NCBI RefSeq assembly: GCF_022024055.1
Contig: NZ_CP091788.1
Location: 1,798,001 to 1,862,000, forward strand
Length of the DNA: 64,000 nucleotides
Direction: 5' to 3'
DNA from: Prevotella sp. E2-28
GTDB taxonomy: Bacteria > Bacteroidota > Bacteroidia > Bacteroidales > Bacteroidaceae
The notes beneath the pieces were generated by a model. That model did not search any database and was not told where the DNA came from. It saw only the letters and a list, made by a program, of their open reading frames with translations. The translations under genes and the position numbers were made by a program. How positions within the stretch are numbered: the first letter of the stretch is position 1; each line of letters opens with the position of its first letter. Below are positions 54,721 through 62,842 of the stretch, piece by piece.

Positions 54721-55820
54721 CAAAAGTAAGACATATATTAGGCATTTCAGGAGGTAAGGACAGCGCAGCCCTCGCCATCTATTTGAAGAAAACGTACCCA
54801 TCGCTTAAGATTGAGTACTATAATTCAGATACAGGTTGTGAATTGGCTGAAACGGAAACATTGATTAATCGCCTTGAAGCCTATTTGGGTAAGATAGAAC
54901 GACTCAGAGCTGCTGAAGGTAGTCCGGAGCCAACACCATTCCATCACTTTTTGAAAGCGATGGGTGGATTCCTGCCTTCGCCACAAGCCCGCTGGTGTAC
55001 CAAGAAGATGAAACTCGACAAGTTTGAGGAATATGTGGGCGACAACTACGCAGTGTCATACGTTGGCATACGTGGCGACGAGGACAGAGACGGCTATATC
55101 TCTTCGAAGCCCAATATTCAGGCCATCTTCCCATTCCGCAAGAATATTTGGAGTATCGATGTCATTAACAAGTTCCTGCATAATGAGAACTTGGAGCAGA
55201 TAGCGGAAATATACGAGCGACTTTGTCCTGAGGGTTTCCTTCGCGATGAGATTTTGGAAATGGTGCGAAAGCCTATCACGAAACAGTTCTACTACTCGAA
55301 GAAGATGAACGCCCTGTTGGACTATGATATTAAGTTGTTCAATCATGCTGTGTTCGAGTTCCTAAAAACGACAGACTATCCTGTGGGTAAACTTGACGAG
55401 TTCCCACTACTTGACAATACAGACATTTTGGTGAAGGACGACATTTTCCGCCTGCTGAGGGAAAGTGGAGTTGGTGTGCCAGCCTACTACGAGGAGATTC
55501 CTTTCGAGGTAGATGGTGAAACGGGTACCTATTGTCGCAGTCGTTCTGGTTGCTACTTCTGTTTTTTTCAGCAGAAAATAGAATGGATTTGGCTCTATGA
55601 GCAGCATCCTGATCTCTTTAAGAAAGCGATGGAGTTTGAGAAAGACGGCTACACATGGAATCAGAATGAGAGTCTTGCAGACCTCATCAAGCCAGAGCGT
55701 ATCCGCCAGATAAAACTCGACATCATCCGTCGCCAGAAAGAAAGCCGGGCCAACAATAAGGGAACCACCCTTGCTGAAATCCTTGGTGATGATATCATGT
55801 GTACGAACTGCTTTATATAG
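54717..55820 (+). CDS. sspD: PAPS-reductase-family ATP pyrophosphatase, SspD/DndC-like
   Basis: The 367-residue protein has the PP-loop SGGKDS at residues 11-16, YNSDTGCELAETE, and ARWCTKKMKLDKFE (about 98-111). The C-terminal part has Cys273, Cys279 and Cys282 (CRSRSGCYFC) and a terminal CTNC (362-365), which suggests an iron-sulfur or zinc site. In the Dnd and Ssp systems this enzyme activates the DNA phosphate with ATP and passes sulfur to it. It needs a cysteine desulfurase (SspA/DndA or IscS) as sulfur donor, and none is encoded in the window. Confidence 0.8.
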   Translation: MTKVRHILGISGGKDSAALAIYLKKTYPSLKIEYYNSDTGCELAETETLINRLEAYLGKIERLRAAEGSPEPTPFHHFLKAMGGFLPSPQARWCTKKMKLDKFEEYVGDNYAVSYVGIRGDEDRDGYISSKPNIQAIFPFRKNIWSIDVINKFLHNENLEQIAEIYERLCPEGFLRDEILEMVRKPITKQFYYSKKMNALLDYDIKLFNHAVFEFLKTTDYPVGKLDEFPLLDNTDILVKDDIFRLLRESGVGVPAYYEEIPFEVDGETGTYCRSRSGCYFCFFQQKIEWIWLYEQHPDLFKKAMEFEKDGYTWNQNESLADLIKPERIRQIKLDIIRRQKESRANNKGTTLAEILGDDIMCTNCFI

Positions 55821-55833
55821 ACAATGATGGCCT

Positions 55834-58056
55834 ATGTTGTACGAGGTAGATTGGGCAGAAGATGGGACGTATGTACCAGGTGAAGAATACTCACCAGAAC
55901 GTTTCTTCGATGATGGGCTGAAGAATAGCACAGAGTTTGACTTAAAACTGGGCTATTTCAGTTCTGCAGCTATTAGTGTGCTGGCTGAAGGATTTGCCAC
56001 CTTCATATCAAAGGGGGGCAGAATGCGATTAATCATCAATCACATCGTTTCAAAGAAAGATAAAGAGGCAATTACTAATGGTGTGATGGGTAATATTATT
56101 GACTGCACAGACCTGTCGAATTTCCAGTACCTCAAAACGACTTTCAATGAGTATCAAGAGCAGTTCTTTCGATGTTTGGCCTACATGATTTCACAAAAAC
56201 GCATCGACATAAGAATCATTAAGCCACGAGGACAAAAGGGTATCGCCCACACTAAAACAGGTCAATTTAGGGACGGGGATAGTGTAACTGCATTTACAGG
56301 TTCTGCCAATTTTACGATCAGTGGTCTGTTTAACAATATAGAAAACATATCGATAGACAGAAGTGATTCCGTGGATGTAATGGTACAGAAAAGAATCGAG
56401 AAGCAAAGAAAAGATTTCGATGCTATCATGTCTGGGGAGAAGAAAGGAATAGACTACTTGTCTCCCAAAGACTTAGTGGAAGCGATAAGTACCAACTATG
56501 GTGATTCAGACATAGAGGAATTACTGGATGTAGAAAAGAAACTCAAAGAACACAAAAGTGGGAGGAAAGTTGATGACTCACAAACCCCATGGATGGCTGC
56601 TGAAGAAAGTACAGAAATTGAGCCACACTTCCCTTATCCGACAGGTCCTCGCGACTATCAGCAGAAAGCGTTCGATAGTTGGAAAAAAAGTCAATGTGGC
56701 TTATTCAACATGGCTACAGGTACAGGTAAAACGCTGACATCTCTCAATTGTCTTTTGCAAATTTATAAAAAGTTTGGATACTATAAGGCAATAATTCTTG
56801 TTCCGACAGTTACATTGGTTGAGCAATGGGAAAAGGAATGTAGAAAGTTCAATTTTCAACATATAGTAAAGGTTTGCTCGAAAAACAAAGACTGGAAAGG
56901 TGAGATAGATAGGCTCACGATGAAAGAGAATTTCAACCCAACAAATTCACCTATCAACTATGTCGTCATTTCGACTTATGCGTCATTTGCCAGAGATAAT
57001 GTATTTCATGATTTGATGTCGCTTTCTAAGAAATGCTTGCTTATTGCGGATGAAGCACATAACATGGCATCTAAACGAATCCTTGATAGGATAGATAGTG
57101 TTAGCAAAAGATTTAAACGTCGAATAGGTTTATCTGCAACACCAGAACGTCAGTTTGATGAAAAAGGCAATAAAGAACTTAGGCATTTCTTTAATTCAGA
57201 AAATGGCTATACCTTTTTGTATACAATGGAGGAAGCTATCAAGAATAAGTTCCTTTGTGAATATTACTATTATCCGCATGTAGTACGACTTTGCGATGAC
57301 GAAATGTATAACTACATGGAGATCTCTGAGAAACTTGGTAAAATCTATAGGTATAATGGTGGTTATCTTGACCTTGAAGATGAGATTGTTAGGGCTCTAC
57401 TCTTGAAAAGAAGACGCATTATACATAAAGCACGAAACAAAAAAGATGCATTCAAGAACATCATTGAAGAACGATACAAGGAAAAAGGAAATCTCAAATA
57501 TACCTTGGTATATGTTCCAGAAGGCCTAAAGCCTGATTCTATTGCTGACGTTTATGATAGTTTTGATGTTGTTGGAGATGATGCAGAATCAGATAAACTA
57601 ATTGATGAATATACACAAATAGTAATGAATGTTAGCAAAACAACTACGGTTAGGAAATTTGTTTCAGGGCAAAAGGACAGGGAATCCATCCTTGAAGATT
57701 TTGCGAATGGCGACCTTGAAGTTTTGACGTCTATGAAATGCCTTGACGAGGGTGTGGATGTACCAAGAAGTGAAATGGCTATATTTTGTGCAAGTACAGG
57801 GAACCCTCGTCAATTTATACAACGCAGAGGTCGTATTCTTAGAACGCACAAGGATAAGAAATATGCTTATATTCACGATCTTGTGGTCGTTCCTGATATT
57901 GGTGCAGATTGTGTAGATTATGAGATGGAGCGAAAACTTATACTTTCTGAATTAAAGAGAGTAAGAGATTTCGCATCATTATCAAAAAACCTTGACTATT
58001 CTTACAGAGAATTAGAAGAGGTCCTAAACTTCTATAATGTTCCACTTTTAGATTAA
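55834..58056 (+). CDS. DEAH helicase with N-terminal phospholipase-D-like domain (SspF-like position)
   Basis: The 740-residue protein has an N-terminal PLD-like domain (about 25-190) with a partial HKD motif (His139, Lys141 in HTKTGQFRDGD, then GSANFTISG), and a superfamily 2 helicase core: Walker A ATGTGKT at 294-300, DEAH at 406-409, GLSATPER and QFIQRRGRILRTH. One PLD motif is visible, so a nuclease would have to be a dimer. It starts 13 bp after sspD. Its position matches the first gene of the SspFGH restriction module, which I recall as attacking unmodified DNA; the subunit name is not proven here. From about 57100 the DNA is visibly more A/T-rich than the flanking chromosome. Confidence 0.75.
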   Translation: MLYEVDWAEDGTYVPGEEYSPERFFDDGLKNSTEFDLKLGYFSSAAISVLAEGFATFISKGGRMRLIINHIVSKKDKEAITNGVMGNIIDCTDLSNFQYLKTTFNEYQEQFFRCLAYMISQKRIDIRIIKPRGQKGIAHTKTGQFRDGDSVTAFTGSANFTISGLFNNIENISIDRSDSVDVMVQKRIEKQRKDFDAIMSGEKKGIDYLSPKDLVEAISTNYGDSDIEELLDVEKKLKEHKSGRKVDDSQTPWMAAEESTEIEPHFPYPTGPRDYQQKAFDSWKKSQCGLFNMATGTGKTLTSLNCLLQIYKKFGYYKAIILVPTVTLVEQWEKECRKFNFQHIVKVCSKNKDWKGEIDRLTMKENFNPTNSPINYVVISTYASFARDNVFHDLMSLSKKCLLIADEAHNMASKRILDRIDSVSKRFKRRIGLSATPERQFDEKGNKELRHFFNSENGYTFLYTMEEAIKNKFLCEYYYYPHVVRLCDDEMYNYMEISEKLGKIYRYNGGYLDLEDEIVRALLLKRRRIIHKARNKKDAFKNIIEERYKEKGNLKYTLVYVPEGLKPDSIADVYDSFDVVGDDAESDKLIDEYTQIVMNVSKTTTVRKFVSGQKDRESILEDFANGDLEVLTSMKCLDEGVDVPRSEMAIFCASTGNPRQFIQRRGRILRTHKDKKYAYIHDLVVVPDIGADCVDYEMERKLILSELKRVRDFASLSKNLDYSYRELEEVLNFYNVPLLD

Positions 58057-58081
58057 CATAATACCTAAAACATTATACACT

Positions 58082-58324
58082 ATGGCAAAGAATAAAAGAT
58101 ACAATGAGAATTATAACAAGATTCTTGAGGCAGTTCTCCTAGATGAAAAATTAATGGAGTATGCCCAGTATGAACCTTCTGAGATTACGTCTCTTGAATA
58201 TGCTCTTGGTTCTAACAATGCAATTGTTGGTGCTGTTGCAACTATCATTGAAGGACTAAGTGAAAAGAAGTCGGAAAAAGAGATATATAATACTGTAAAC
58301 GAATTACTAAAAAAGAAGCTATGA
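58082..58324 (+). CDS. 80-residue helical protein between the helicase and SMC genes
   Basis: This small gene lies 25 bp after the helicase and overlaps the SMC-like gene by ATGA, so it is a coupled member of the operon. The product is charged and helical (MAKNKRYNENYNKILEAVLL, then a hydrophobic NNAIVGAVATIIEGL and a lysine-rich end). No family is recognised. It could be a subunit adaptor of the SMC-like ATPase; that is inferred from coupling only. Confidence 0.6.
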   Translation: MAKNKRYNENYNKILEAVLLDEKLMEYAQYEPSEITSLEYALGSNNAIVGAVATIIEGLSEKKSEKEIYNTVNELLKKKL

Positions 58325-60516
58325 TAATACGTAGAATAGAGATAGAAAATTTTCGTAGCTACTATGGTAACGAAAACGTTTTTAAATTTGGGGAAGGCCT
58401 TACTTTGATTATAGGTGACAATGGCGATGGTAAAACAACTGTTTTCGAAGCTCTTCAGTGGCTACTTGACATTTCCAGCACAGATGATGCTCAGAAAAGT
58501 CATGCATTAGACAACTTCTCTGAAATGAGGAAGTCCAAACTTGAAATAGGTGAATCAGCCAACCTTAGGGTGAAGATGGACTTTGAACATGATGGACATA
58601 AGTCTGTGGAGAAACTATTTGTCATTACAAAAAAAGGAGAGGACTATTATGATGTGAGTGATATAAAATTCAAGGGCAAAGAAGATACGGACGAAGGAAG
58701 ACTTTCTCCAGACGGAAGAGGATTGATAAAACGCTGTTTTGATGCAGAAATGCAACATTTCTCAATGTTCAAAGGTGAGTCCCGACTTGATGTGCTTGAT
58801 GGCCCCAAAGCATTAAAAATGCTTGTTGACAAATACTCTGACATCAAGTATTTTGATGAACTCGTGAATCTTACTTCAAACTTTGAAAGTTCTGCAGATA
58901 AGGCTTTTCGTAAGGAAAGTAAGAACGATGAGAATACAAGAAGTGAAGCTATTAGATTCGATAATGAATTGACAAAACTGAGTGGAGAAATACAGGATAT
59001 TCGTAAGCAAATCAAGGAATTGTCTACTGCTGTAAGCTCTTACGAAACTATGCTAAAAGATTTGGAACAGAATCAGGACACGCGAGACAGATATAATGAA
59101 TTGTCGCAAGCTTTGGCTGGGAAAAAAGCTAATGCAACAAGTTTAAAAGCGAGCATAGACAAGGTTAACCTGAACACAAGTCTTCTTGACCAGTATTGGA
59201 TAATGTGTGCTTTTCCTGATATCCTTTCTGCCTTCAAGGACAAATGTGCCCAGTTGAGACGAGAGAAAGAAAGGCTACACGATGAATTTCTATTGGAAAG
59301 AGGTAAAGAACAAGGTGAACTAGACGCACTGAAAAAAGAGAATGAATCACTTCTAAACGACGATGCTAAATTGCCTTGGTATATCCCTGATGATAAATAT
59401 ATGAAGGAGATGATAATGGTGCATAGATGCAAAGTATGCAATACTCCTGCTCCAGAAGGTTCAGAGGCATATCGTTTCATGGTCAATAAACTTGAAGAAT
59501 ATAAGAAGCACATCAATGAACGAGCAAGAATTAAAGAAGAACAAGTTAAGTTAAGTAAAAAACAGCTCTTCACTGAGGAATACATAGACGAAATCAATGT
59601 TTTGGCAAACAGACTGTCAGGACCGGAAGAGGCTTTTATTTCAGGTATTGCAAATGATATCAATGACAGACTTGAGGTGGTAAGTCGAAAATCGGATGAA
59701 TTATCACAGGTCAAAAAAGATATAGAGGAAATAGAGGAGGATATTTCTCGTTTACTGATACAGGCGGGTAATATTTCCGAGGAAATGATGAAGAAAAACA
59801 ATTCTGACGTAAATAATATGTTCAGAAGGAAGAATGAAGCTGAACTAGAAATCAAAGATCTTGAGTTTGATCTTAAAGGCAAATTGAATCGTGAAGCAGA
59901 AGTTAAAGAGAAAATGGTTAATCTCAAACCCGGAAATTCTTTATCAAGGCTATACCAAAAAGTACATTTTGCATTTGATCAAATCGCACAGGCTTCGATG
60001 AGAGCAAAAGATAAGAATCTTTATAACTTTCTTAACGCATTAAGGGAAGGTGCAAATTTGTACATGGATCGTTTGAGCACAAAGGACTTCCATGGAGAAG
60101 TAAGTCTTTTCTATAAAAAAGACAAAGAGGAGGCTGGAATTAGACTGAAAAGTTCCAATGGTACGTATATTACAAAACCATCGGATTCTCAGAAAACAGT
60201 AATGTATATCTCAATATTATTTGCTGTTTCTGATTTTGCCCATAAGAAGACGGATGAAGAGTATCCTCTCATATTCGATGCAGCTACTTCTTCATTTGGT
60301 GATGCTAAAGAAGAAGAATTCTATAACATTATCAATGATGTAAAAAAGCAATGTATTGTTATTACGAAAGACTTCATTACAGGAGGAAAAGTCAGAATGA
60401 ACGATGTTGACAAACTTACATGCCGGGTATATCGAATACAGAAGGCAGAAGGATTCAACAGCTCGGATTTGTCAACTATAAGAACATTAGTGAAAGAAAT
60501 TAAAACGGAGGATTAA
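58321..60516 (+). CDS. SMC/Rad50-like ATPase with CxxC hook (SspG-like position; DndD-like)
   Basis: The 731-residue protein has Walker A GDNGDGKT at residues 32-39 after FRSYYGNENVFKFG, a long coiled coil (about 200-330 and 400-560) interrupted by a CKVC hook (Cys370, Cys373), a coiled return, and a Walker B-like LIFDAATSSFGD with Asp653. This is the architecture of Rad50 and DndD, usually dimerised through the hook by zinc. The Walker B shows DAA where DE or DAP is commoner. It may sense or bridge DNA in the restriction module. Coupled upstream, 2 bp from the next gene. Confidence 0.75.
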   Translation: MIIRRIEIENFRSYYGNENVFKFGEGLTLIIGDNGDGKTTVFEALQWLLDISSTDDAQKSHALDNFSEMRKSKLEIGESANLRVKMDFEHDGHKSVEKLFVITKKGEDYYDVSDIKFKGKEDTDEGRLSPDGRGLIKRCFDAEMQHFSMFKGESRLDVLDGPKALKMLVDKYSDIKYFDELVNLTSNFESSADKAFRKESKNDENTRSEAIRFDNELTKLSGEIQDIRKQIKELSTAVSSYETMLKDLEQNQDTRDRYNELSQALAGKKANATSLKASIDKVNLNTSLLDQYWIMCAFPDILSAFKDKCAQLRREKERLHDEFLLERGKEQGELDALKKENESLLNDDAKLPWYIPDDKYMKEMIMVHRCKVCNTPAPEGSEAYRFMVNKLEEYKKHINERARIKEEQVKLSKKQLFTEEYIDEINVLANRLSGPEEAFISGIANDINDRLEVVSRKSDELSQVKKDIEEIEEDISRLLIQAGNISEEMMKKNNSDVNNMFRRKNEAELEIKDLEFDLKGKLNREAEVKEKMVNLKPGNSLSRLYQKVHFAFDQIAQASMRAKDKNLYNFLNALREGANLYMDRLSTKDFHGEVSLFYKKDKEEAGIRLKSSNGTYITKPSDSQKTVMYISILFAVSDFAHKKTDEEYPLIFDAATSSFGDAKEEEFYNIINDVKKQCIVITKDFITGGKVRMNDVDKLTCRVYRIQKAEGFNSSDLSTIRTLVKEIKTED

Positions 60517-60518
60517 TT

Positions 60519-61667
60519 ATGAAATCTCTATTTGATGCTTGGAGCAATAAAGACCCTGAATGGGAGAAAAAATACGAAGAGTTGCTAATGATGCCCTTTA
60601 CTGACTATGGTAGAGGAACTAGTCAGTACACTGAGTCACGAGGTAAAATTTTTGGTGCAGGATATGAGATGTTTATCATTGGCTTTTTCATTGGATTATA
60701 TTTTGATAAGACAAGGAAATTGACAGATGACAAATCGAAGCGTAAGCACTTTGGACATAAAATAATGTTTTGGGGTAGTCAAGAAGGTAAGCTTAAACTA
60801 GGGCGGACATCGTACAAAAAGATTCAAGAGTACATGTTTGCAGCTCTTATCACAAAAACTGACATTGATTTTATTTCGTTGGAAAAGGGAGAAGTGAGTG
60901 TTGATGACGCTGCTAATTCCCTAAAGCATAAAATGGAAGAGTATGCAAATTACGGATTTCATTATTTGGAAGATATGTTAGAGGATGATCCGAATAGCTT
61001 GTTTAAGGACTCTGCTTTTCTTAAATTATTCACATCTTTCATTAGTGAAAACAACAATGATGAAGAAGAAATCGAAAAATTTGATGAAGATATAGAGCCT
61101 TTTGAAGATAATGATTCTGAAAATGAAGAAGTAGATGAAGAAACTCTGCGTGCAGAATCAGAGAAATCCTGGAAAGAGGATGACATTGATAGGCTAACCA
61201 TGTACTTTGAGCATGGTATGGAAATTCCATCAATAGCAGAAAGACTTGGAAAATCTCTCTATGCGGTGCAATACCAACTGTCTCTATTGGGCAAGATAAA
61301 AATGCCTCTTAATGTAACAGTTAAGAACACCGATCAAGGTGGAATAGTTATCAATAAGTCAGGAAAGGTGATATACAAAGACGAAGCTCCCCTTAAAGTG
61401 TTCAATGACAAGATCTACCGCTTCAATATGAAATCCATGTGTATGACAGTAAAAGATATTAAACGAGTTGATGGTGAATGGGTGAAAGGTAGTAAAGTGC
61501 TCGTTGCTTATTCAGATTCTGAATTATATCCTAAACTATCCAGTTCTAATTTTATCGACGATATAGAAGACTTTGTCGAGGGAGATAAACGTGAAGAGAA
61601 TAAGATTAAAGTAAAGGGGGTATGGTATGACTACTATGGTGACGTGTTAAGTTCCAAAAGGATATAA
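60519..61667 (+). CDS. Acidic protein with helix-turn-helix-like segment (SspH-like position)
   Basis: The 382-residue protein has an N-terminal helical domain (about 1-165, with GAGYEMFIIGFFIGLYF and an LGRTSYKKIQEYMF segment), a very acidic linker rich in Glu and Asp (about 180-215), and a helix-turn-helix-like region at about 234-260 (MEIPSIAERLGKSLYAVQYQ onward) that may bind DNA. The C-terminal 100 residues form a beta-rich domain. It is the last gene of the operon. I do not recognise the family; its place matches the third gene of SspFGH. The N-terminal part may resemble DndE, but the likeness is too weak to assert. Confidence 0.5.
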   Translation: MKSLFDAWSNKDPEWEKKYEELLMMPFTDYGRGTSQYTESRGKIFGAGYEMFIIGFFIGLYFDKTRKLTDDKSKRKHFGHKIMFWGSQEGKLKLGRTSYKKIQEYMFAALITKTDIDFISLEKGEVSVDDAANSLKHKMEEYANYGFHYLEDMLEDDPNSLFKDSAFLKLFTSFISENNNDEEEIEKFDEDIEPFEDNDSENEEVDEETLRAESEKSWKEDDIDRLTMYFEHGMEIPSIAERLGKSLYAVQYQLSLLGKIKMPLNVTVKNTDQGGIVINKSGKVIYKDEAPLKVFNDKIYRFNMKSMCMTVKDIKRVDGEWVKGSKVLVAYSDSELYPKLSSSNFIDDIEDFVEGDKREENKIKVKGVWYDYYGDVLSSKRI

Positions 61668-61687
61668 CTATATGTTTATGTATTTCT

Positions 61688-61718
61688 ATCCCAATCGCAG
61701 CAATGTGATTGGGATTTT
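61688..61718 (+). terminator. Terminator of the ssp operon
   Basis: A perfect 9-bp stem ATCCCAATC (61688-61696) with GATTGGGAT (61707-61715), 10-nt loop, followed by TTT and G. It lies 20 bp after the last cassette gene and separates it from the reader gene. Confidence 0.85.
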
Positions 61719-61789
61719 TGTATTACTAAGTACGCAGCTAGTACATAACAGCGCTCATCGAGCATAGCGAGACGCTTGAAACCAACGGG

Positions 61790-61811
61790 ACACAAGAACC
61801 GACTCTTGTGT
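61790..61811. repeat. Perfect 8-bp inverted repeat in the cassette-reader gap
   Basis: ACACAAGA (61790-61797) and TCTTGTGT (61804-61811) are separated by 6 bp. It has no U tract and is not placed as a terminator. The surrounding 180 bp hold no clear gene; a 63-residue minus-strand frame with a TTG start is present but unsupported. Confidence 0.4.
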
Positions 61812-61846
61812 GTATTTGAGATAGAATAGGGGAGGTGGCTGATGTG

Positions 61847-61867
61847 TTGAACAAACTTTCTGTTCAA
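61847..61867. promoter_or_regulatory. Operator-like palindrome upstream of the SBD-like gene
   Basis: TTGAACA (61847-61853) and TGTTCAA (61861-61867) are a perfect 7-bp palindrome with a 7-bp centre, ending 4 bp before the -33 element of the next promoter. This is the size of a site for a dimeric helix-turn-helix regulator. Confidence 0.55.
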
Positions 61868-61871
61868 ATTA

Positions 61872-61902
61872 TTTGGATGAAAAGATTTATTTCGTATCTT
61901 TG
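61872..61902 (+). promoter_or_regulatory. Promoter of the SBD-like gene
   Basis: A -33 TTTG (61872-61875) and -7 TATCTTTG (61895-61902) are 19 bp apart, a near-ideal Bacteroidetes promoter, 26 bp upstream of the ATG at 61929. Confidence 0.75.
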
Positions 61903-61928
61903 CCCTCGAAAACCAATAACGAAGGGCT

Positions 61929-62468
61929 ATGAATAGAACAATACAATTCTTTAGTTACGAACAATGCTATAAATACTACACTAAGCGAATAATGAATATC
62001 AGACAGGCAAAGATTCATGGTGAGACTATCGTTGCCAAGCCTGTTCTGATGGTTGCTTTTATTGATGGAGTTGAGGCTAATGTATTTAGAAATAATCAGT
62101 TTGTTATCAATGACTGGCTCGAAGGTCATTATAATATGCTGATGTCACAATATGCTAGGAATTCGCAGTTTGATGATAGTACAAGTATTGAGAAACCATT
62201 TTGGCATTTAGAGACAGATGGATTTTGGCATTTAAACTATCAGGGTGAAAGACTTAGCAAGGGTCGTACACCATCAAAGGCTTGGCTTAAAGATAATGTG
62301 GAGTTTGCCTTTTTCGATGAATCGCTTTGGATATTGCTTCAAAATAGAGAGTGGCGTACGAAACTCCGTGAGTATATCATCGAGCATAAACTAACGGATG
62401 ATTCCTGGAAAGGTAAGATTGTGGCTGAAGGCCTTGGTGTCCTCGCAGCATTATTGATGGTTGCTTAA
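61929..62468 (+). CDS. Stand-alone protein resembling a sulfur-binding domain (phosphorothioate reader)
   Basis: The 179-residue protein shows the pattern of the SBD domain found at the N-terminus of ScoMcrA-type restriction enzymes: KPVLMVAFIDGVE (KP at 37-38), a VINDWLEGHYNML helix, PFWHL (90-94) followed by DGFWHL (97-102), and a C-terminal WILLQNREWRTKLREYII helix pair. In ScoMcrA the proline of this PFW-type segment lines the pocket that holds the phosphorothioate sulfur. No HNH nuclease domain follows; the protein ends in a hydrophobic tail. It lies 261 bp after the ssp operon under its own promoter. The SBD reading is from pattern memory and should be taken as moderate; relatives without sulfur binding exist. 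Confidence 0.45.
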   Translation: MNRTIQFFSYEQCYKYYTKRIMNIRQAKIHGETIVAKPVLMVAFIDGVEANVFRNNQFVINDWLEGHYNMLMSQYARNSQFDDSTSIEKPFWHLETDGFWHLNYQGERLSKGRTPSKAWLKDNVEFAFFDESLWILLQNREWRTKLREYIIEHKLTDDSWKGKIVAEGLGVLAALLMVA

Positions 62469-62512
62469 GAAAGGACAATAGGGACGGGTTTGGTATGGCG
62501 ATTATAAGGTGA

Positions 62513-62824
62513 TAGTTAATATTAGCGATGGAATTGTAAAAGTGAAATGCCTGATTAAAGATAAGCAGAAGATTGCTGGGGTATTCAATATATCCACGAA
62601 GAGTGCCCTTTTGAAGATAGTATCGAGCGTTTGGCTTCCCAGATGTTGATAAGATGGACTTGTGCTATAAGTGATGGCAAGGTCTTGATTCATGGCTTGT
62701 GGGGGAGAATCCCTATCATGATTTAGGAGAATTACCCCTTACGATTAGGAATAATCCTTTTGATAGCTCACGGAAAGTGCCTACCTTTGCCGATGTAAAA
62801 AAGATACTAATGTTTCACTTTTAA
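62513..62824 (+). pseudogene. Decayed gene between the SBD-like gene and the Asn-rich protein
   Basis: A coherent tail can be read from about 62636 (FPDVDKMDLCYK, then an in-frame TGA at 62672-62674, then WQGLDSWLVGENPYHD and on to KKILMFHF) to the stop at 62822-62824. The upstream part is in other frames (KVKCLIKDKQKIAGVFN from about 62552, CPFEDSIER from about 62605), so at least one frameshift and one nonsense mutation are present. The family is not recognised. It shows local gene loss in the accessory region. Confidence 0.5.
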
Positions 62825-62842
62825 AGTATAGGAGACAAGATT

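Noticed and set aside
60519..61667. DndE subunit
   Set aside because: DndE is about 120 residues and compact; this protein is 382 residues with an acidic linker and only vague likeness at the N-terminus.
61676..61867. 63-residue minus-strand coding gene
   Set aside because: It needs a TTG start inside the palindrome, runs through the operon terminator and lacks a promoter on that strand. A protein-like look in the middle keeps it as a weak possibility.
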